Below, one piece after another: positions 1 to 10,830 of a DNA stretch of 64,000 bases. The DNA comes from Aquilaria yunnanensis (Eukaryota > Streptophyta > Magnoliopsida > Malvales > Thymelaeaceae), in NCBI GenBank assembly GCA_039654915.1, contig CM077596.1, positions 73,223,751-73,287,750 on the forward strand, read 5' to 3'. The notes under the pieces were generated by a model. That model had not been told where the DNA came from. It saw only the letters and a list, made by a program, of their open reading frames with translations, and did no database searches. Numbering within the stretch: position 1 is the first letter of the stretch; each line of letters opens with the position of its first letter. The position numbers were made by a program, and so were the translations under genes.

Positions 1-1
1 A

Positions 2-1066
2 AACTTGCATATTCGCCCTGATGTCAAGTACTTAACCGTCACTTTCACCGATAAGGATAGAGATACGGAAATCTTCATAGATCAAGGCGAAGTAAGGAAG
101 GTGTTCGTCAAAACACGAAAAGCTCCAGCAAACAACTCTACGCAAGCTGTGGAAGTAAAAGCACCAAAAAAGGGCGAGGCAGAGAGTCCCGCGAAGGCGA
201 AAACGGAAACAGTAGAACTTGTCCCAGGTCAATCTACCCGAATAGGGAAGAGCTTGGCCGAAGGTGACAAGAAAAAACTTGTATCCTTTCTACTGGAAAA
301 TAAAGATCTCTTTGCCTACTCGCCGAAAGATATGCCAGGGGTGAACCCTGGCGTAATACAGCATAGCCTCAAAGTAAGTCCGGAAACAAAGTCTGTCCGG
401 CAAAAGAAACGAGGCATCTCAGCCTATAAAAATAACTTCGTCAAAACCGAAGTCCAGCGCCTGCTAGACGCTGAGGTTATCAGGGAGGTCAAATACCCCG
501 AATGGTTAAGCAACGTGGTCATCGCCACAAAAGAAGGCAGCAGTAAACTCCGGATGTGCATCGACTTCAGAAACTTGAACGATGCTTGCCCAAAAGACTC
601 ATACCCTCTCCCTCCGATAGACCAATTGGTAGACTCAACTGCCGAATACGGGCTCCTAAGTTTCTTAGATGCCTTCAGCGGGTATCATCAAATAAGGATG
701 GACCCCGAAGATGAAGAAAAAACCGCCTTCATCACCGAAGGGGGAACATACTGTTACGTCAGGATGCCCTTCGGGCTCAAAAATGCAGGAGCCACTTACC
801 AAAGGTTGATGAACAAGGTCTTTAAAGACCAAATAGGGAGAAACATGGAAGTGTATGCCGACGACATGATAGTCAAAAGCAAGCTGCTTGACAAACACAT
901 CATGGATCTTAAGGAGACTTTTCACCAGCTCAGAGCCTTCGGGATCCCTCTCAATCCCGAAAAATGCATCTTCGGCGTGACCTCGGGAAAATTCCTGGGG
1001 TACATGGTATCCGAAAGAGGCATTGATGCCAACCCAGAAAAAATTAAGGCTCTGCTCGAGTTTTGA
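2..1066 (+). pseudogene. E1 pol: reverse transcriptase segment, partial
   Basis: The frame is already open at the left edge (AAC codon at 2-4), so no start codon lies here. Visible reverse-transcriptase motifs include RMCIDFRNLNDACPKDSYPLP, a motif-A stretch FLDAFSGYHQI with the first catalytic Asp, MPFGLKNAGATYQRLMN, and the catalytic YADDMIV box at about 856-876. FGIPLNPEKC and FLGYMVSERGI close the connection to RNase H. The frame ends at a TGA (1064-1066) and resumes in the same frame with the family-typical segment ending in VQRLTGRI. The stop is therefore a nonsense mutation inside pol and not the real end of the gene. Confidence 0.93.
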
Positions 1067-2494
1067 ACTCCCGCTATAATAAAAGATGTGCAGAGACTCA
1101 CTGGAAGGATAACCTCCCTCAGCAGGTTTATTTCCAGATACGGAGATCGGTGTCGGCCATTCTTCAAAGTCCTCACAAAGGCAGCAAAAAAGGAGGACAA
1201 CCTCGGAGGTGATGACCATCCCTGGGGTGAAGATTGCCAAAAGGCCTGGGAAGAACTGAAAATCTACTTGGCCAGCCTACCTACTTTGCGACAACCTCGC
1301 GAAGGAGGGCCGCTCATACTATACCTCGCCGTCACAGAAAAAACTATGAGTTCGGTCCTTGTAAAAGAAGAGGGGCCAAAGCAATGGCCAGTCTATTATG
1401 TCAGCAAATCCCTGCACGGCGCCGAAATCAGGTATCCTTTGTTGCAAAAAGCTATATATGCCTTGGTGCTGGCAGGGAGAAGGCTACGACCATACTTTCA
1501 GGCTCACCCTATCATCGTCCGAAGTAGTTTACCACTTCGGGACGTCATGAGGAAGGTGGATCATTCCGAAAGGCTCTCCAAATGGTGTATAGAGCTTGGC
1601 GAACACGACATCGCTTATGAACCTCGGAAAGCCATAAAAGCTCAAGCACTAGCAGACTTTATCGCCAAAGTACCCACCACCGAAGACAACCATCCGGATC
1701 CTGGCGAAGGTGATCCCGAATGGACTTTGCATGTTGACAGAGCCTCGGGGTCCGAACACCAGGGAGCTGGGGTAATTATCAAAGGTCCCGAGGGCCTTGA
1801 AGTAACGAAGGCTGTTAAGTTTAGCTTTAACGTCACCAACAATGTGGCTGAGTATGAAGCCCTCATAGTAGGATTACGCCTAGCCAGAAGAATTGGCGTG
1901 CGAAATCTGAAAGCCCACAGCGACTCCCAGCTAGTAGTTCGGCAAACGGCAGGAGACTATGGGGTAAAGGACCCGACCTTGGCAAAATACCATGAACTGG
2001 TGGCAAAACTCATTCGGGAGTTCGATACAGTGCGAATCGAAAATGTACCTCGACGTAATAACACCGAGGCAGATTGCTTGGCAAAATCAAAAACATACAC
2101 CGAGGTGCTGGACCATCTGAGCATCGCAGTGCTGAGCATATTGACCTCGGGAAAAGGTTGGAAAGACCCAATAAAAAGGTATCTCGCAGAAAATGTGCTC
2201 CCCGAAGACCCCGGCCACGCTGCAAAGTTGCGAAGACGCTCAGGCCGATTCTTCCTAATCGGCGAAGAGTTATATCGGCAGGGATATGTAAATCCGCTGC
2301 AAAGGTGTGTGGACGAGGAGGATACTGAAATGATCCTCGAAGAAGTCCACGAAGGCATTTGTGGTTCGCACATCGGAACCGACACCCTTGCAGCAGTAAT
2401 ACTTCGCCAAGGATACTTCTGGCCTACCTTGAGAAAGGACGCAAGGCAGTTCGTCCGGAAATGCGGTAGTTGCCAGAGACACGCGAATATCTAG
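1067..2494 (+). pseudogene. E1 pol: dual RNase H and integrase zinc finger
   Basis: This continues the RT frame after the TGA. The first part (to about 1520) is the gypsy RNase H; where an active enzyme has the first catalytic Asp it reads LYLAVTEK, a degenerate state typical of elements with a second RNase H. The second, archaeal-type RNase H starts near 1720 with LHVDRASGS, then YEALIVGL, HSDSQLVV and NNTEADCLAK, giving the D-E-D-D set. The conserved Gly after the first Asp is Arg here. From about 2335 the integrase HHCC zinc finger is visible (HEGICGSH and CGSCQRH). The frame stops at TAG 2492-2494, again in phase with what follows. Confidence 0.9.
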
Positions 2495-3034
2495 AGGACA
2501 CCCTCGGAAATGGTAACTTCAGCTGACTATCCCTGGCCCTTCGCAGTCTGGGGCATAGACCTCATTGGGCCGCTCCCCACAGCGCCTGGAGGCGTGAAAT
2601 TCTGCGTGGTAGCAGTAGACTATTTTTCCAAATGGGTTGAGGTAGAACCACTAGCGACTATCTCGGCAAAAGAAGTGCAGAAGTTCGTGTGGTAGAACAT
2701 CGTATGCAGATTTGGCATACCGAGGGTGCTAGTAGCTGACAATGGATCCCAGTTCATAGACAAAGGATTCCAGGAATTTATCAGCGACCTCGGAATAAAG
2801 ATGCACTTCGCCCCAGTAGCTCACCCCCAAAGCAACGGGCAGGTAGAAGTATCTAATAGGACCATGAAAGATGGTCTGAAAAATAGACTGGGGGAAGCAA
2901 AAGGGAAATGGCCAGGAGAACTCCAAAGCATATTATGGAGCTACCGAACAACACCCCGAAGAGCCACAGGGGAAACGCCTTTTTCGCTAGTCTTTGGTAG
3001 TACGACCATCAGTACGGGTGCAAGTGTTCGATGA
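2495..3034 (+). pseudogene. E1 pol: integrase catalytic core, interrupted
   Basis: In the same frame as the upstream segment. WGIDLIGPLP carries the first catalytic Asp and ADNGSQF (2732-2752) the second. HPQSNGQVEVSNRT carries the catalytic Glu, giving a complete D,D,E triad. A TAG at 2693-2695 interrupts the core right after QKFVW, where relatives read straight through. After ETPFSLVFG (about 2970-2994) the frame is lost and runs into TGA at 3032-3034; the protein continues in the +3 frame. Function in family members: inserts the reverse-transcribed DNA copy into the host chromosome. Confidence 0.9.
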
Positions 3035-3368
3035 AAGTGGAAACGACCTCGGCCTAAGAACAAAGCTGGACCTCGTCGGCGAACACAGAGAAATAGCCGA
3101 GCTGAGAAGAAAAGCTTTTCAGCAAAGAGTGGTCGCGGCCATAAATTTACGAGCCAGGCCAAAAGGGATCAAGAAGGGAGACCTCGTTCTCCGAAAGGCT
3201 GACTTTGCACCCCGAAGGCCATCCCACGAAGTACTTCGCGCGAATTGGGAAGGACCTTATCTGGTTCTTGCCGAAGTACGAAAAGGCGTGTACAGACTCG
3301 GCGACGCCGATGGCATAGAATTAAAAAATACTTGGCATTCAGATGCCTTGAAAAAATTCTATGCTTAA
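2995..3368 (+). pseudogene. E1 pol: integrase C-terminal domain, frameshifted
   Basis: This is the continuation of integrase in another frame: VRVQVFDESGNDLGLRTKLD, then a basic helix RREHRE-like region (GEHREIAELRRKAFQQRV), then the GDLVLRKAD and GPYLVLAEV stretches of the SH3-like C-terminal domain, ending FYA* at 3366-3368. The shift must lie at about 2995-3015, just after VFG. No intact alternative frame bridges it. The homologous segment in the older copy E2 lies at 7582-7950. Confidence 0.88.
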
Positions 3369-3971
3369 GGTTTCATGGAAGAATTGTGTTGTACAAACTA
3401 GAGAAATATTCTAAGTACAAAAGTTTCTTAGAGAAATTCTTGAAGTACAAAACCAGAATTCCGTAAAGGTGCTTGCCGAAAAAAGCGCAGATGATTTCCC
3501 GAAGTCCCTTGAGCAATCATGTTCGGGAAAAATGGGAAATAACAAACCGCGCAAAGATACTCGCCATAACAAAGGCAGGTGCCGTTTCCCGAAGTCTTTT
3601 GAGCGAATGTGTTCGGGACAAAGGGAAATGAAAAAACCTGCAAAAAGACTTAGCCAAAAAAAAAAATCTTCAATAAAACCAGCTTACAAAGAAGAAGGAT
3701 TGATTGCCAGAAAGAAGAAGCACAGAAAAAAGAACGAGGAAAAGGCGAAGGGCCCTAGAACAGACTAAGGGTTCTCGACGTCCCGAGAGCTACCAGCCCC
3801 TGCATTCTTCTCCACCACCTTGGGCGCCGGGAGAGAGAAAAGCAGGTTCAGATGCTCGATCTTGGACCAGGACCACCGAGGCCCCTCGGGAATCTTCAAA
3901 GCCTCCAAAAAAGAGAGGTCCAGATCTGGGAACCTCTGAAGGACTTGGTGCCGAGCAAGGCAAAACCCGTC
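3369..3971 (+). other. E1 spacer between pol and the antisense gene
   Basis: No supported gene. The stretch contains two direct copies of a motif around TTTCCCGAAGTC followed by TGAGC and TGTTCGGG (near 3495 and 3588), and A-rich tracts. Frames that stay open here on the + strand have biased, low-complexity composition and no recognisable domain. It is probably the 3' non-coding part of the retrotransposon and the 3' end of the antisense transcript. Confidence 0.6.
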
Positions 3972-6258
3972 CTAGAAAACGACCTTAGTCATCTGGTCGG
4001 ATTTATCCTTCTCGACCTCCAGGTCCTCGAGCTCATCCTTCAGGTCCGCGACCTCCTTCTTCAGCACTTTTATCCTCTTCTTCTTCTCAGGCTCCTTCTT
4101 CAAGGAATCGACCTCAGCATGAAGCGCATTCTTCTCAATCAGCAACCTGGCCAGGAGTTCTTCAGACTCTGATTTTGACTTTAGAAGCGCTTCGTTGGCC
4201 GAAAGCAATCCCGCCACCTAGGAGCCGAGGTCGGAAATCTTCTTGGAGGAGTCCCTCAAAATCTCCTCTTTTTTCGCCCGAATGGAGGCAACCTCCTTCT
4301 CCGCAGCATCAGCCAGCTGCAGGTTCTTGACGGCCAGTTTCGAACACATGGCCTTCATTTTCTCTAAGGTCTCTAAGGCCGAGTTTCGGAACTGCGTCTG
4401 CCTGGCCACCTGAACTCTGAGGTAGCCAGCGTACGCCATCAGCTGCAAAAAGATGAAGGCAAGGTCAGTAAAAGCCAAACACTTAGAAAAAATTCTTCAA
4501 GGGCAAACCAGCATACTTGAGCAGCGTGCTCGCTAACCTTCGCTACGAGGGTGTCATCGCCCGGATGAGCCGCCGCAATAGCCTTGAAGGAGGCCTCAGT
4601 AAGCACCCCCTTCGCGATCTCCTTAGCCATTTGGGGGTAGTCTCCGGAGAACAAATTCATATCCTCCGTAAACGTCCAAAAAGGCTCCTTCGGAATCTTC
4701 CCTTTCGGGACTTTGGCATCACGGAGAGCTCGCTTCTGGGCGTGTTCGGCCGCCCAACTTGGAGTAAGTGACTCCTCTGTATGGCAAAACGAGCAGCTGG
4801 TGAGAACAAAAAGATCTTCGGAAAATAAAGGCATTACACTTCGGCAGAAAAAGCAAACCTGGCGGTACCTCGACGACGTCATCGTCAGAAGCCGGGGCCT
4901 CATCGGTAAAGATCTCCTTACCCTTGCGTTTACACCGCTCCTCGGCAGAAAGAGCCTCCACCACGGCATCCAGAAGAGCCTACGACGGAGTGGGGCTCTG
5001 AGGAGGGACGTCGGCCGAAGAGACGTCGGCAGCAACCTCGAAAGGCGGAATGGCAGCGACCTCGGGCTCCTCGCTTTCCTCCTCAATACTTTCCAAAGGG
5101 GGAGGAAGAATAGTCTTCTTCGCCCGTTTGGCCGAAGGTCCAGCACCAGTGGTTTTACGCCTTTGGGAAGCCGCCTTCTTCGTCTGCTCGCCCTTCTCTA
5201 CTTGGCCGGTGAAGAGGGACTTGTAGAAGGCAGCAGTGCCGTCGCCTATCTCTGAAAAAGAAAGAAAGCATCAGCGTAAGTCAGAGACGAAAGCTATAAC
5301 AACGGGAGTCAGAGATAACTTACTCTCATAAAAAGTTTCATAAGAAACTTCCTCCCAAAGGAGCTGCACTAACCAGGAATCCTTCCCTGCGATGGAAGGA
5401 GCTGGCATCTTGAGGTCCGTCTTGTGCTCCTTCACTACCCCTAACTCCCGAAGAACCTCTTCGGTCATCAACCTCCAATTGATTGGGAAGGGGTAGAGAG
5501 AGCGCGAAGAGACCTCGGGACCCCAATCCGAGACAGCACGGATACGGCCGTCGAAGTCCGTAAAGATAAGAGCCAACTCCGGAGTTAGCAGTATCCTCGG
5601 ATCCACGACGTCCACCTCCAGCTTTCCCTGAGCCCATTTGGTCGGAACATGCGACCAGGCCTCCTCCATCTTCAGAAAGAAAATTTTTTGTTGCCACCCT
5701 CGCCAGCTGTCCTTGGTGGCGAAGGTGAACGTATATTTCTTGCTCCCAAATCCCCGAGGTAGCATGAAGTAAAAGCCACCCTTCGTGACCACGAAGAGCT
5801 TGTAGTACTGCATAAAAATAATAAAGTGGGGTTCTATCCCGAAGACGCCACACATGCAGATAAATGCGTTAAAATAGCAGTACGAGTTTGGCGGAAGTTG
5901 ATTTACAGCAATGCCATGAAATTGGCAGAACTCACAAATCATCTTCGCAGGAGGGTACCGAAGTCTGGCCTTCAGTCGGGCTCGAAAAATGGTAACCTCA
6001 TTACTACGGTTTGAAAAACAAAATTGGTCAGAACGAGGCAACTTCGTAACGGCATACGAAGGAAGAAAGAATTTTTTCTTCCATCTTGCCAGTTTTTTGG
6101 GAGTGGTGCAGCAAGGATGAGATAAAAGATACTGCCAGCTCTCGGGAATAGGCATAGTTGCAGAAAAACAAGTTCCGAAAAAAACTCTGAAAATCAGAAG
6201 AGTCTAGAAAAAAAAATCCACCAAAAGACTTGCCAAAATCTGGGTTTGAAGTCGCCAT
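3972..6258 (-). pseudogene. E1 antisense gene, 'putative gypsy type transposon' (PF04195-like) family, spliced
   Basis: A gene on the strand opposite to pol. Its core (about 5960-5330) contains PPAKMICEF, HGIAVNQLPPNSYCYFNAF, GIEPHFIIFMQYYKL and GGFYFMLPRGFG, which I recognise as the plant Transposase_28 / putative gypsy type transposon domain. I can place GT-AG introns at 5323-5252, 4858-4777 and 4516-4443; splicing keeps one frame through exons ending at 5324, 4859 and 4517. The downstream exons encode an acidic linker, then a long coiled coil rich in K, E and L (about 4442-3972). Two TAG codons break it: one near 4986-4984 (after SPTPS) and one at 4220-4218. The start is uncertain. An ATG at 6258 lies about 130 bases after a TATA box, but its frame differs from the conserved one, which first has ATG at 6155. 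Function unknown; related antisense genes are carried by other Tat elements such as maize Grande. Confidence 0.75.
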
Positions 6259-6831
6259 CGTGAAAGGTTGCCGGAAAAACTCTGTTAAAACAGCTCCGCC
6301 GCAAAAAGAAAGAGAAAGCGCAAAAGCAGTGGTAAGCAGGGAAAAGAGCAGAAGTAAAAGCAAAAAGGGAACTTATGATGGAATGGGCTATATATAGGTC
6401 GAAAGTGGCTAGTCGAATCGGTGTCATAAGTACCCTTTGAAGGCGAACCGTCGTCATAACTGCTCTCTGCGCCCGAAAAGACACGCTCTCTGTGACCGAC
6501 ACGACTCCCCTCAAATGACAAAGTACCACGTGTCAGCCGCCGCGCCAAAATAGGGGACGCGCCCTCTGACATCCCTAAAAAACTGGGACGCGCCGCTCCA
6601 GACTGACACGCCTGGTCATGAGACGCGACGCTGCACAGACCTGCAAAAAGAAAAAGGAAAGAAGTAAGTAACCTCGAAGACACCAAAAGATAGGCCATAG
6701 CCGAACAGCCCATATCTTCGGGCAAAAGGTGTACCTTCAGCACAGGTTTTACTCTCTAAAAACTCCCAAAGAGCATCCTCGGAAAGGCTACAAATCGAAG
6801 TCTCCACTTCGGCTTTCCAAAGGGAGGCATG
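6259..6831. other. E1 promoter region of the antisense gene and polypurine tract
   Basis: No supported coding region. On the - strand it would be the 5' leader and promoter of the antisense gene. On the + strand it ends with the polypurine tract AAAGGGAGGCATG (6819-6831), the primer for plus-strand DNA synthesis. A possible splice acceptor (pyrimidine run followed by CAG, - strand, near 6643-6660) hints at a leader intron. Confidence 0.5.
6387..6398 (-). promoter_or_regulatory. TATA box of the E1 antisense gene
   Basis: On the - strand the sequence reads CTATATATAGCC, a strong plant TATA box, about 130 bases upstream of the ATG at 6258. It lies inside the retrotransposon but outside its LTR, so the antisense gene appears to have its own promoter. 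Confidence 0.55.
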
Positions 6832-7581
6832 TGATAGCCAAAGGGCTATCGCCTCTATCTGACTCGAACTCGGAGCATCAGGGAACACGAGGAAGCTATT
6901 AGCCCCCCCGAGGTACTAAACAGATCGCCTTCGAAAACGGAGAATCAACTATTGAAAGCCGAAGGGCATCTCCCCGAAGGCGGAACCCTGAATCAGGGAA
7001 CTCTCCAAACTACGGGCACATTTCCTGAAGGGGCACCGTCCGCGCCAAAGGACGACCTCGTCCAGGGACTTCGGGAGTACGGAATGAGCATTTAAGGAGC
7101 CTCTGACATGCCGCCCACAGACGCTACATGTCACCTCAAACGGCGATTTGACACGCCGACGCCGTCCAGGTCTTGTCACGACCTGTCTCGGTTTGAGACT
7201 CAAGGAGCCTGCCACCGGCTACTTGTCCCCTATGCCCAAAAATTCAGAGAACATCCGACCGAACACGTGTCACGATCTGAACGGGCTGGACATTCCTATA
7301 AATACCAGGAAACAAACCCTGGCAAAAGGTTGGACTCCTCCCCCTTGATAAAACACAGGCAAGCCCACTAAAAACTCTAGCGCTTCCCCTTTACTTTCTC
7401 AGGAAACTGACTTGGGCGTTGGAGGCTCCTCCCCGGAAAAGCACCCCGGGGACCTCCTAACCCCTTTCTCTGATCTTTGCAGGCACGTTCCCCTGGGAAA
7501 CCTCAACTCCAGACGCTCTCCCTCACAGGAAGTTCTCCCGGAAGTCACCATGCCTTCCAGTGAAGATGTCCCCGGACATCA
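6832..7581 (+). repeat. 3' LTR of E1
   Basis: Starts TGATAGCC directly after the polypurine tract and ends GGACATCA, an imperfect inverted pair. Length 750 bases. A TATA box (CCTATAAATACC, 7295-7306) lies in the middle, followed by a pyrimidine-rich R/U5 region with the GGCGTTGGAGGCTCC motif (about 7416-7430). A related motif appears in the decayed LTR of E2 (near 10701). The right boundary is well supported: the next base resumes the integrase reading frame of E2. The left boundary is inferred from the polypurine tract and could be 2 bases earlier (TGTGATAG). Confidence 0.75.
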
Positions 7582-7950
7582 CCTTATATATGGGAGTGAG
7601 GCTTAATTCTCATAGAAATAGAACATGCTTCGCCAAGAGTACAGATCTTCAATTAAAAAAAAAAATAAAGAATGACTAAGGGCCAAACTAAACTTGATAG
7701 AAGAACATCAGGGAAATGTAGAATTAAGAAGGAAGGTTTTCCAATAGAGAGTCACCGTAGCTACGAACTTAAAGGTCAAATAAAAAAAATATCAAAGCGA
7801 TATATTTGGTCTTTTAAAAGGCTAAATTAGGGACCCGAAAGGCATCGCACAGAATTTTACGAGCCAGTTAGGATGGATTTTACTTCACAGCCAAAGAAGT
7901 AAAACCCAGGTCTTTAAACTTCAATAAGGTATTGGAGAAAACCTGAAGAA
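7582..7950 (+). pseudogene. E2 integrase C-terminal remnant
   Basis: After YGSEA (7588-7603) a one-base shift gives EIEHASPRVQIFN (about 7615-7655). A further stretch reads EEHQGNVELRRKVFQ, then a TAG stop, then RVTVATNLKVK (about 7700-7780). This parallels GEHREIAELRRKAFQQRV in E1. An ACGAGCCAG stretch near 7859 still matches the following NLRARP region of E1. At least one frameshift and one nonsense codon are visible, so it is non-functional. Confidence 0.8.
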
Positions 7951-8399
7951 TACATGACACTCCGACAATATTATGTTTAGAAATTTGAAGTACTATAACA
8001 ACTTTGCAAAGAATGATGAGATTTTATAAGTAAAGAAAATTCTCCTCCAAGTTCCTCATACTAACATTTTTCTTCATTAACAAAATTTGAAGTCACAGAA
8101 TAGTAAGTTCGAGGCAACAGATGAATGGAGCACGATGACAAGTTTTCAGTACATAAAAAAAAACTGATAAATTACAATCAGAAGTACAAACACCTGAAGT
8201 ACTTAACAAGCTAAGATCGGAGAATGAGCCTAAACTTCAGAAGAATTATTGTCTCTCTTCCTCTTATTCTTCTTATTTTTCTTCTTTTTCTTCTCTTTCA
8301 AACAAACGGTAAAAAAAAAACTTAAAAATTCCCTTTGAGACCAGGATGCATGGTTAGTCAAAGGCTTAGAAAAGATATCAAAAAAGGATAACTCAAGTC

Positions 8400-10443
8400 T
8401 AGGATTCCTCTCCAATACTTGATGACATCATGAATAGAACCTGTATTGGAAAACCATGATCACGATGTTCTCGATGCTTTCTTTTTCTTTGGCCAGCTTG
8501 GCATAATCACTCTCCAAAGTCTTGGCCTTTTCCTTGGACTGATTAGGGGCCAAAGAAAAGTCTTTTTTTCTACCTTTTCAAAGTGACAACCTTGGCCTTA
8601 AGTATCTCCCGAGCTCTCATTTCTTGGTTCACTAAAATGCATTGCCTATTCACCATCTCCCCAGGCTCCCTTATACTAGTAATACAGTCCTCAGTAAAGC
8701 TCATAATTTGGTCCATCATCAAGGCCTTAAGTTTGGCCAGCTTAGGCTTGCAAATCTTTTTCATGTCGCTGGCCATGAGCGAAACCAAAGCCAAGGCTTT
8801 CTTAGCCTTCTCTAGGTGATGCTCATTCTTGGAATAAATTTTCTTATGCTTTGCTAAGTAATCTTGGTAATACCCAAAGATGGCCAGGATCTAAAAAATG
8901 AAGGGGGTAAGTAAGCAAAGATAAGGGAGAAAATCTAAATACAGAAGTCAACCAAGGTACTACCTTTGCTGAATAATGGGTAAAAAGAGTAGCAGCCATC
9001 TCTTCATTTGGAACCTCGGAGGATAGAATGTGGAATGTGGCTTTTGAAATTATGCCATGATTTGGTAATCATCATAGTAAAAAAAGTCCATATCTTCCGT
9101 TATATTCCAAATTGGCAACAGCAGAACCTTGCCCTTCGCAAGCTTGGAATTCCTTTTTTGTCTTTATCTATCATGGTTGGACATTCACTCTGGATCCGAA
9201 GTTGCCCCTGAATAATCATGCCAAAGTTTGGTTAAAGTATCGGCCCCCAACCACTCACTTAAAAACTTGTACAAACTAAAAAATCCTGAGTAAGATAAGA
9301 AGGTGAAAACTGAACTTGGACGGGGAACTTTGACAACCTTAGCATAAGAAACTTCGGTGATGTCAGAGTTCATCTTTTTTTTTTTCCCTTTCTCAACTTC
9401 CTAGGTAACCTCCAGCATTCTTTTTTACAATAGAGATAAACACTAGGGGAACTGGAAAATGTCCCCCAAAACCCCCAATCTCACTCATCGAACTAATAGG
9501 CAATTAAACCTCAGGAGAAGATTGGTGATACCTTGGTAGTCGGGGCTTCAGTAGGTGTTTCAGTCAAGGGTAATGCGAAAAGGGCCAGAACTGCCTTTTC
9601 CTTAGACTTATTCGTAGGGTGCTCCAAAGGAACTCTTCTTGAAAAAGGTTTTTTTTCTCTCCAAAACCTTCTTACCTTCCTTATTGGAGCAACAACGATC
9701 CTCTTCAAACCTCCTTTTGTAAAATTCCACCGGATCCATATCATTTGAAAAATGGATGAGTAAGTTAGAATAACATTAAAAAATGTAAAAAGATAGAGAA
9801 AAAACGTAACATATGCTTAAGAATGTTGAAAAGCCTATACTTTTTATGAAGTAACTTGACCAAGAAAGGTACTTCGAAAAAAAAGGGGTTAGGAATTCCT
9901 AAATCAACTTCATGAGCATTAGAAACCTTCAAATGGTGAAGGACATTCTCTGTTATCTGATCCCACTTTATGGGAAAAGGGTAGAGGTCGTAGTTTTATT
10001 TAGCCTTCTTTCACTCAACTACTTCCCAAAGTCATTCATCAAAGGTCTTGAATAACACCAACTCTTTTCCCTGTAGCAAGGTGAAGGGATCTTCTACCTC
10101 GGTTTCAAGTGTTCCCAAAGCCCATTTTCCTAATATACCCCATGAAGAAGTATTTCTTTTTCCAATCTCTCTAGCTATCTTTAGTTGCATAAGTAAACAA
10201 GTCTTTCTTAACATAAGTACCTCAAGGGGAAAGGCAATAAAAGAAACCCTTTGGATCAGGATTCAACTTGTAATATTTCATGAAAATCAGAAAATGAGGG
10301 TTAACCTCGAATACCTTGCTCATATAAAAGAAAGAATTTATCTAAGCATAACTATATGGAGTGAATTGGTTAACAACAATCTCGTGAAACCGTCAAAAGT
10401 CAACTATCATCTTATGGGGAAGGTACCGAATACCTACCTTTAA
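8400..10443 (-). pseudogene. E2 copy of the antisense gypsy-type transposon gene, decayed
   Basis: Reading the - strand from about 10440 downward gives YLPHKMIVDF, stop, RFHEIVVNQFTPYSYA, stop, INSFFYMSKVFEVNPHFLIF, then MKYYKLNPDPKGFFYCLS. After a shift it gives DLFTYATKDS, stop, RDWKKKYFF (about 10200-10140). These align residue by residue with the E1 antisense protein (PPAKMICEF..., FATKDSWRGWQQKIFF). Further down, a coiled-coil-like open stretch at 8794-8570 corresponds to the coiled coil of the E1 gene. At least three stops and frameshifts are visible. Its alignment with E1 is the best evidence that the antisense frame is a real gene. Confidence 0.72.
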
Positions 10444-10499
10444 TTGTGTCAAAAAAATAGTAATATCATTTTCCTAAGTTCCCATCCACAAATGGCAAA

Positions 10500-10830
10500 T
10501 GATTTTGCCTAAAAATCATAACATAAAAAATGGTGCATGTATGAAGATCAATGAGCCCTCCCATCACCGTACAAGCATCTTAGCCTAGCACAAGCACGTT
10601 CTATGCCCAACCTATAAATAATGAATTACCCCATTTTGCCTAAAGGTAAGGTCATCTTGTTTATTCCTGTTCATACCTCAATCCTAAACATATCTAGCTT
10701 AGGCGTTGGAGGTCCCTTCCTAGCAAAAACTTCCAGGAACCCCCTGTCCCCTTTTCTTTGTTGCATGATTAATCGCTTAGGCCATGCAAAGAATTTGCTC
10801 AAAGGTATACAAGGGGATGACAACTACCAC
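10500..10830 (+). repeat. E2 3' LTR remnant
   Basis: Contains CCTATAAATA (10611-10620) and, about 80 bases later, TTAGGCGTTGGAGGTCCC (about 10699-10716), followed by CCTGTCCCC and TTTGTTGCATG. This is the same order and spacing as in the E1 LTR. Both ends are blurred; the right end is probably near GGGGATGACA (about 10812-10821). Confidence 0.6.

Larger units (their letters stand above)
1..7581 (+). mobile_element. E1: Tat-lineage Ty3-gypsy LTR retrotransposon, 3' part
   Basis: Only the 3' portion is in the window; the 5' LTR, gag and protease must lie to the left. In order on the + strand: the linker before reverse transcriptase, RT, a degenerate RNase H, a second (archaeal-type) RNase H, integrase, a long spacer carrying an antisense spliced gene, a polypurine tract at 6819-6831 (AAAGGGAGGCATG) and the 3' LTR at 6832-7581. 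The second RNase H and the antisense gene between pol and the 3' LTR are known features of the Tat clade. Pol has three in-frame stops and one frameshift, so this copy cannot supply its own enzymes. It is inserted into the integrase gene of an older relative (E2). Confidence 0.9.
7582..10830 (+). mobile_element. E2: older, decayed Tat-type element interrupted by E1
   Basis: The sequence right of E1 resumes in an integrase gene at the position where family members have a conserved Y-G-S-E-A segment. It continues through the integrase C-terminus, then an antisense gene homologous to that of E1, then an LTR remnant with TATA box CCTATAAATA (10611-10620). Stops, indels and base changes are frequent, so E2 is much older than E1. 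Its upstream half must lie left of E1, outside the window. The distance from the antisense core to the LTR TATA box is about 1.1 kb shorter than in E1, pointing to a deletion near 10450-10500. Confidence 0.82.

Noticed and set aside
6616..6888. 90-codon frame on the - strand overlapping the E1 LTR start
   Set aside because: Composition is protein-like, but it crosses the polypurine tract and LTR border and I know no homologue. Kept only as part of the antisense promoter region.
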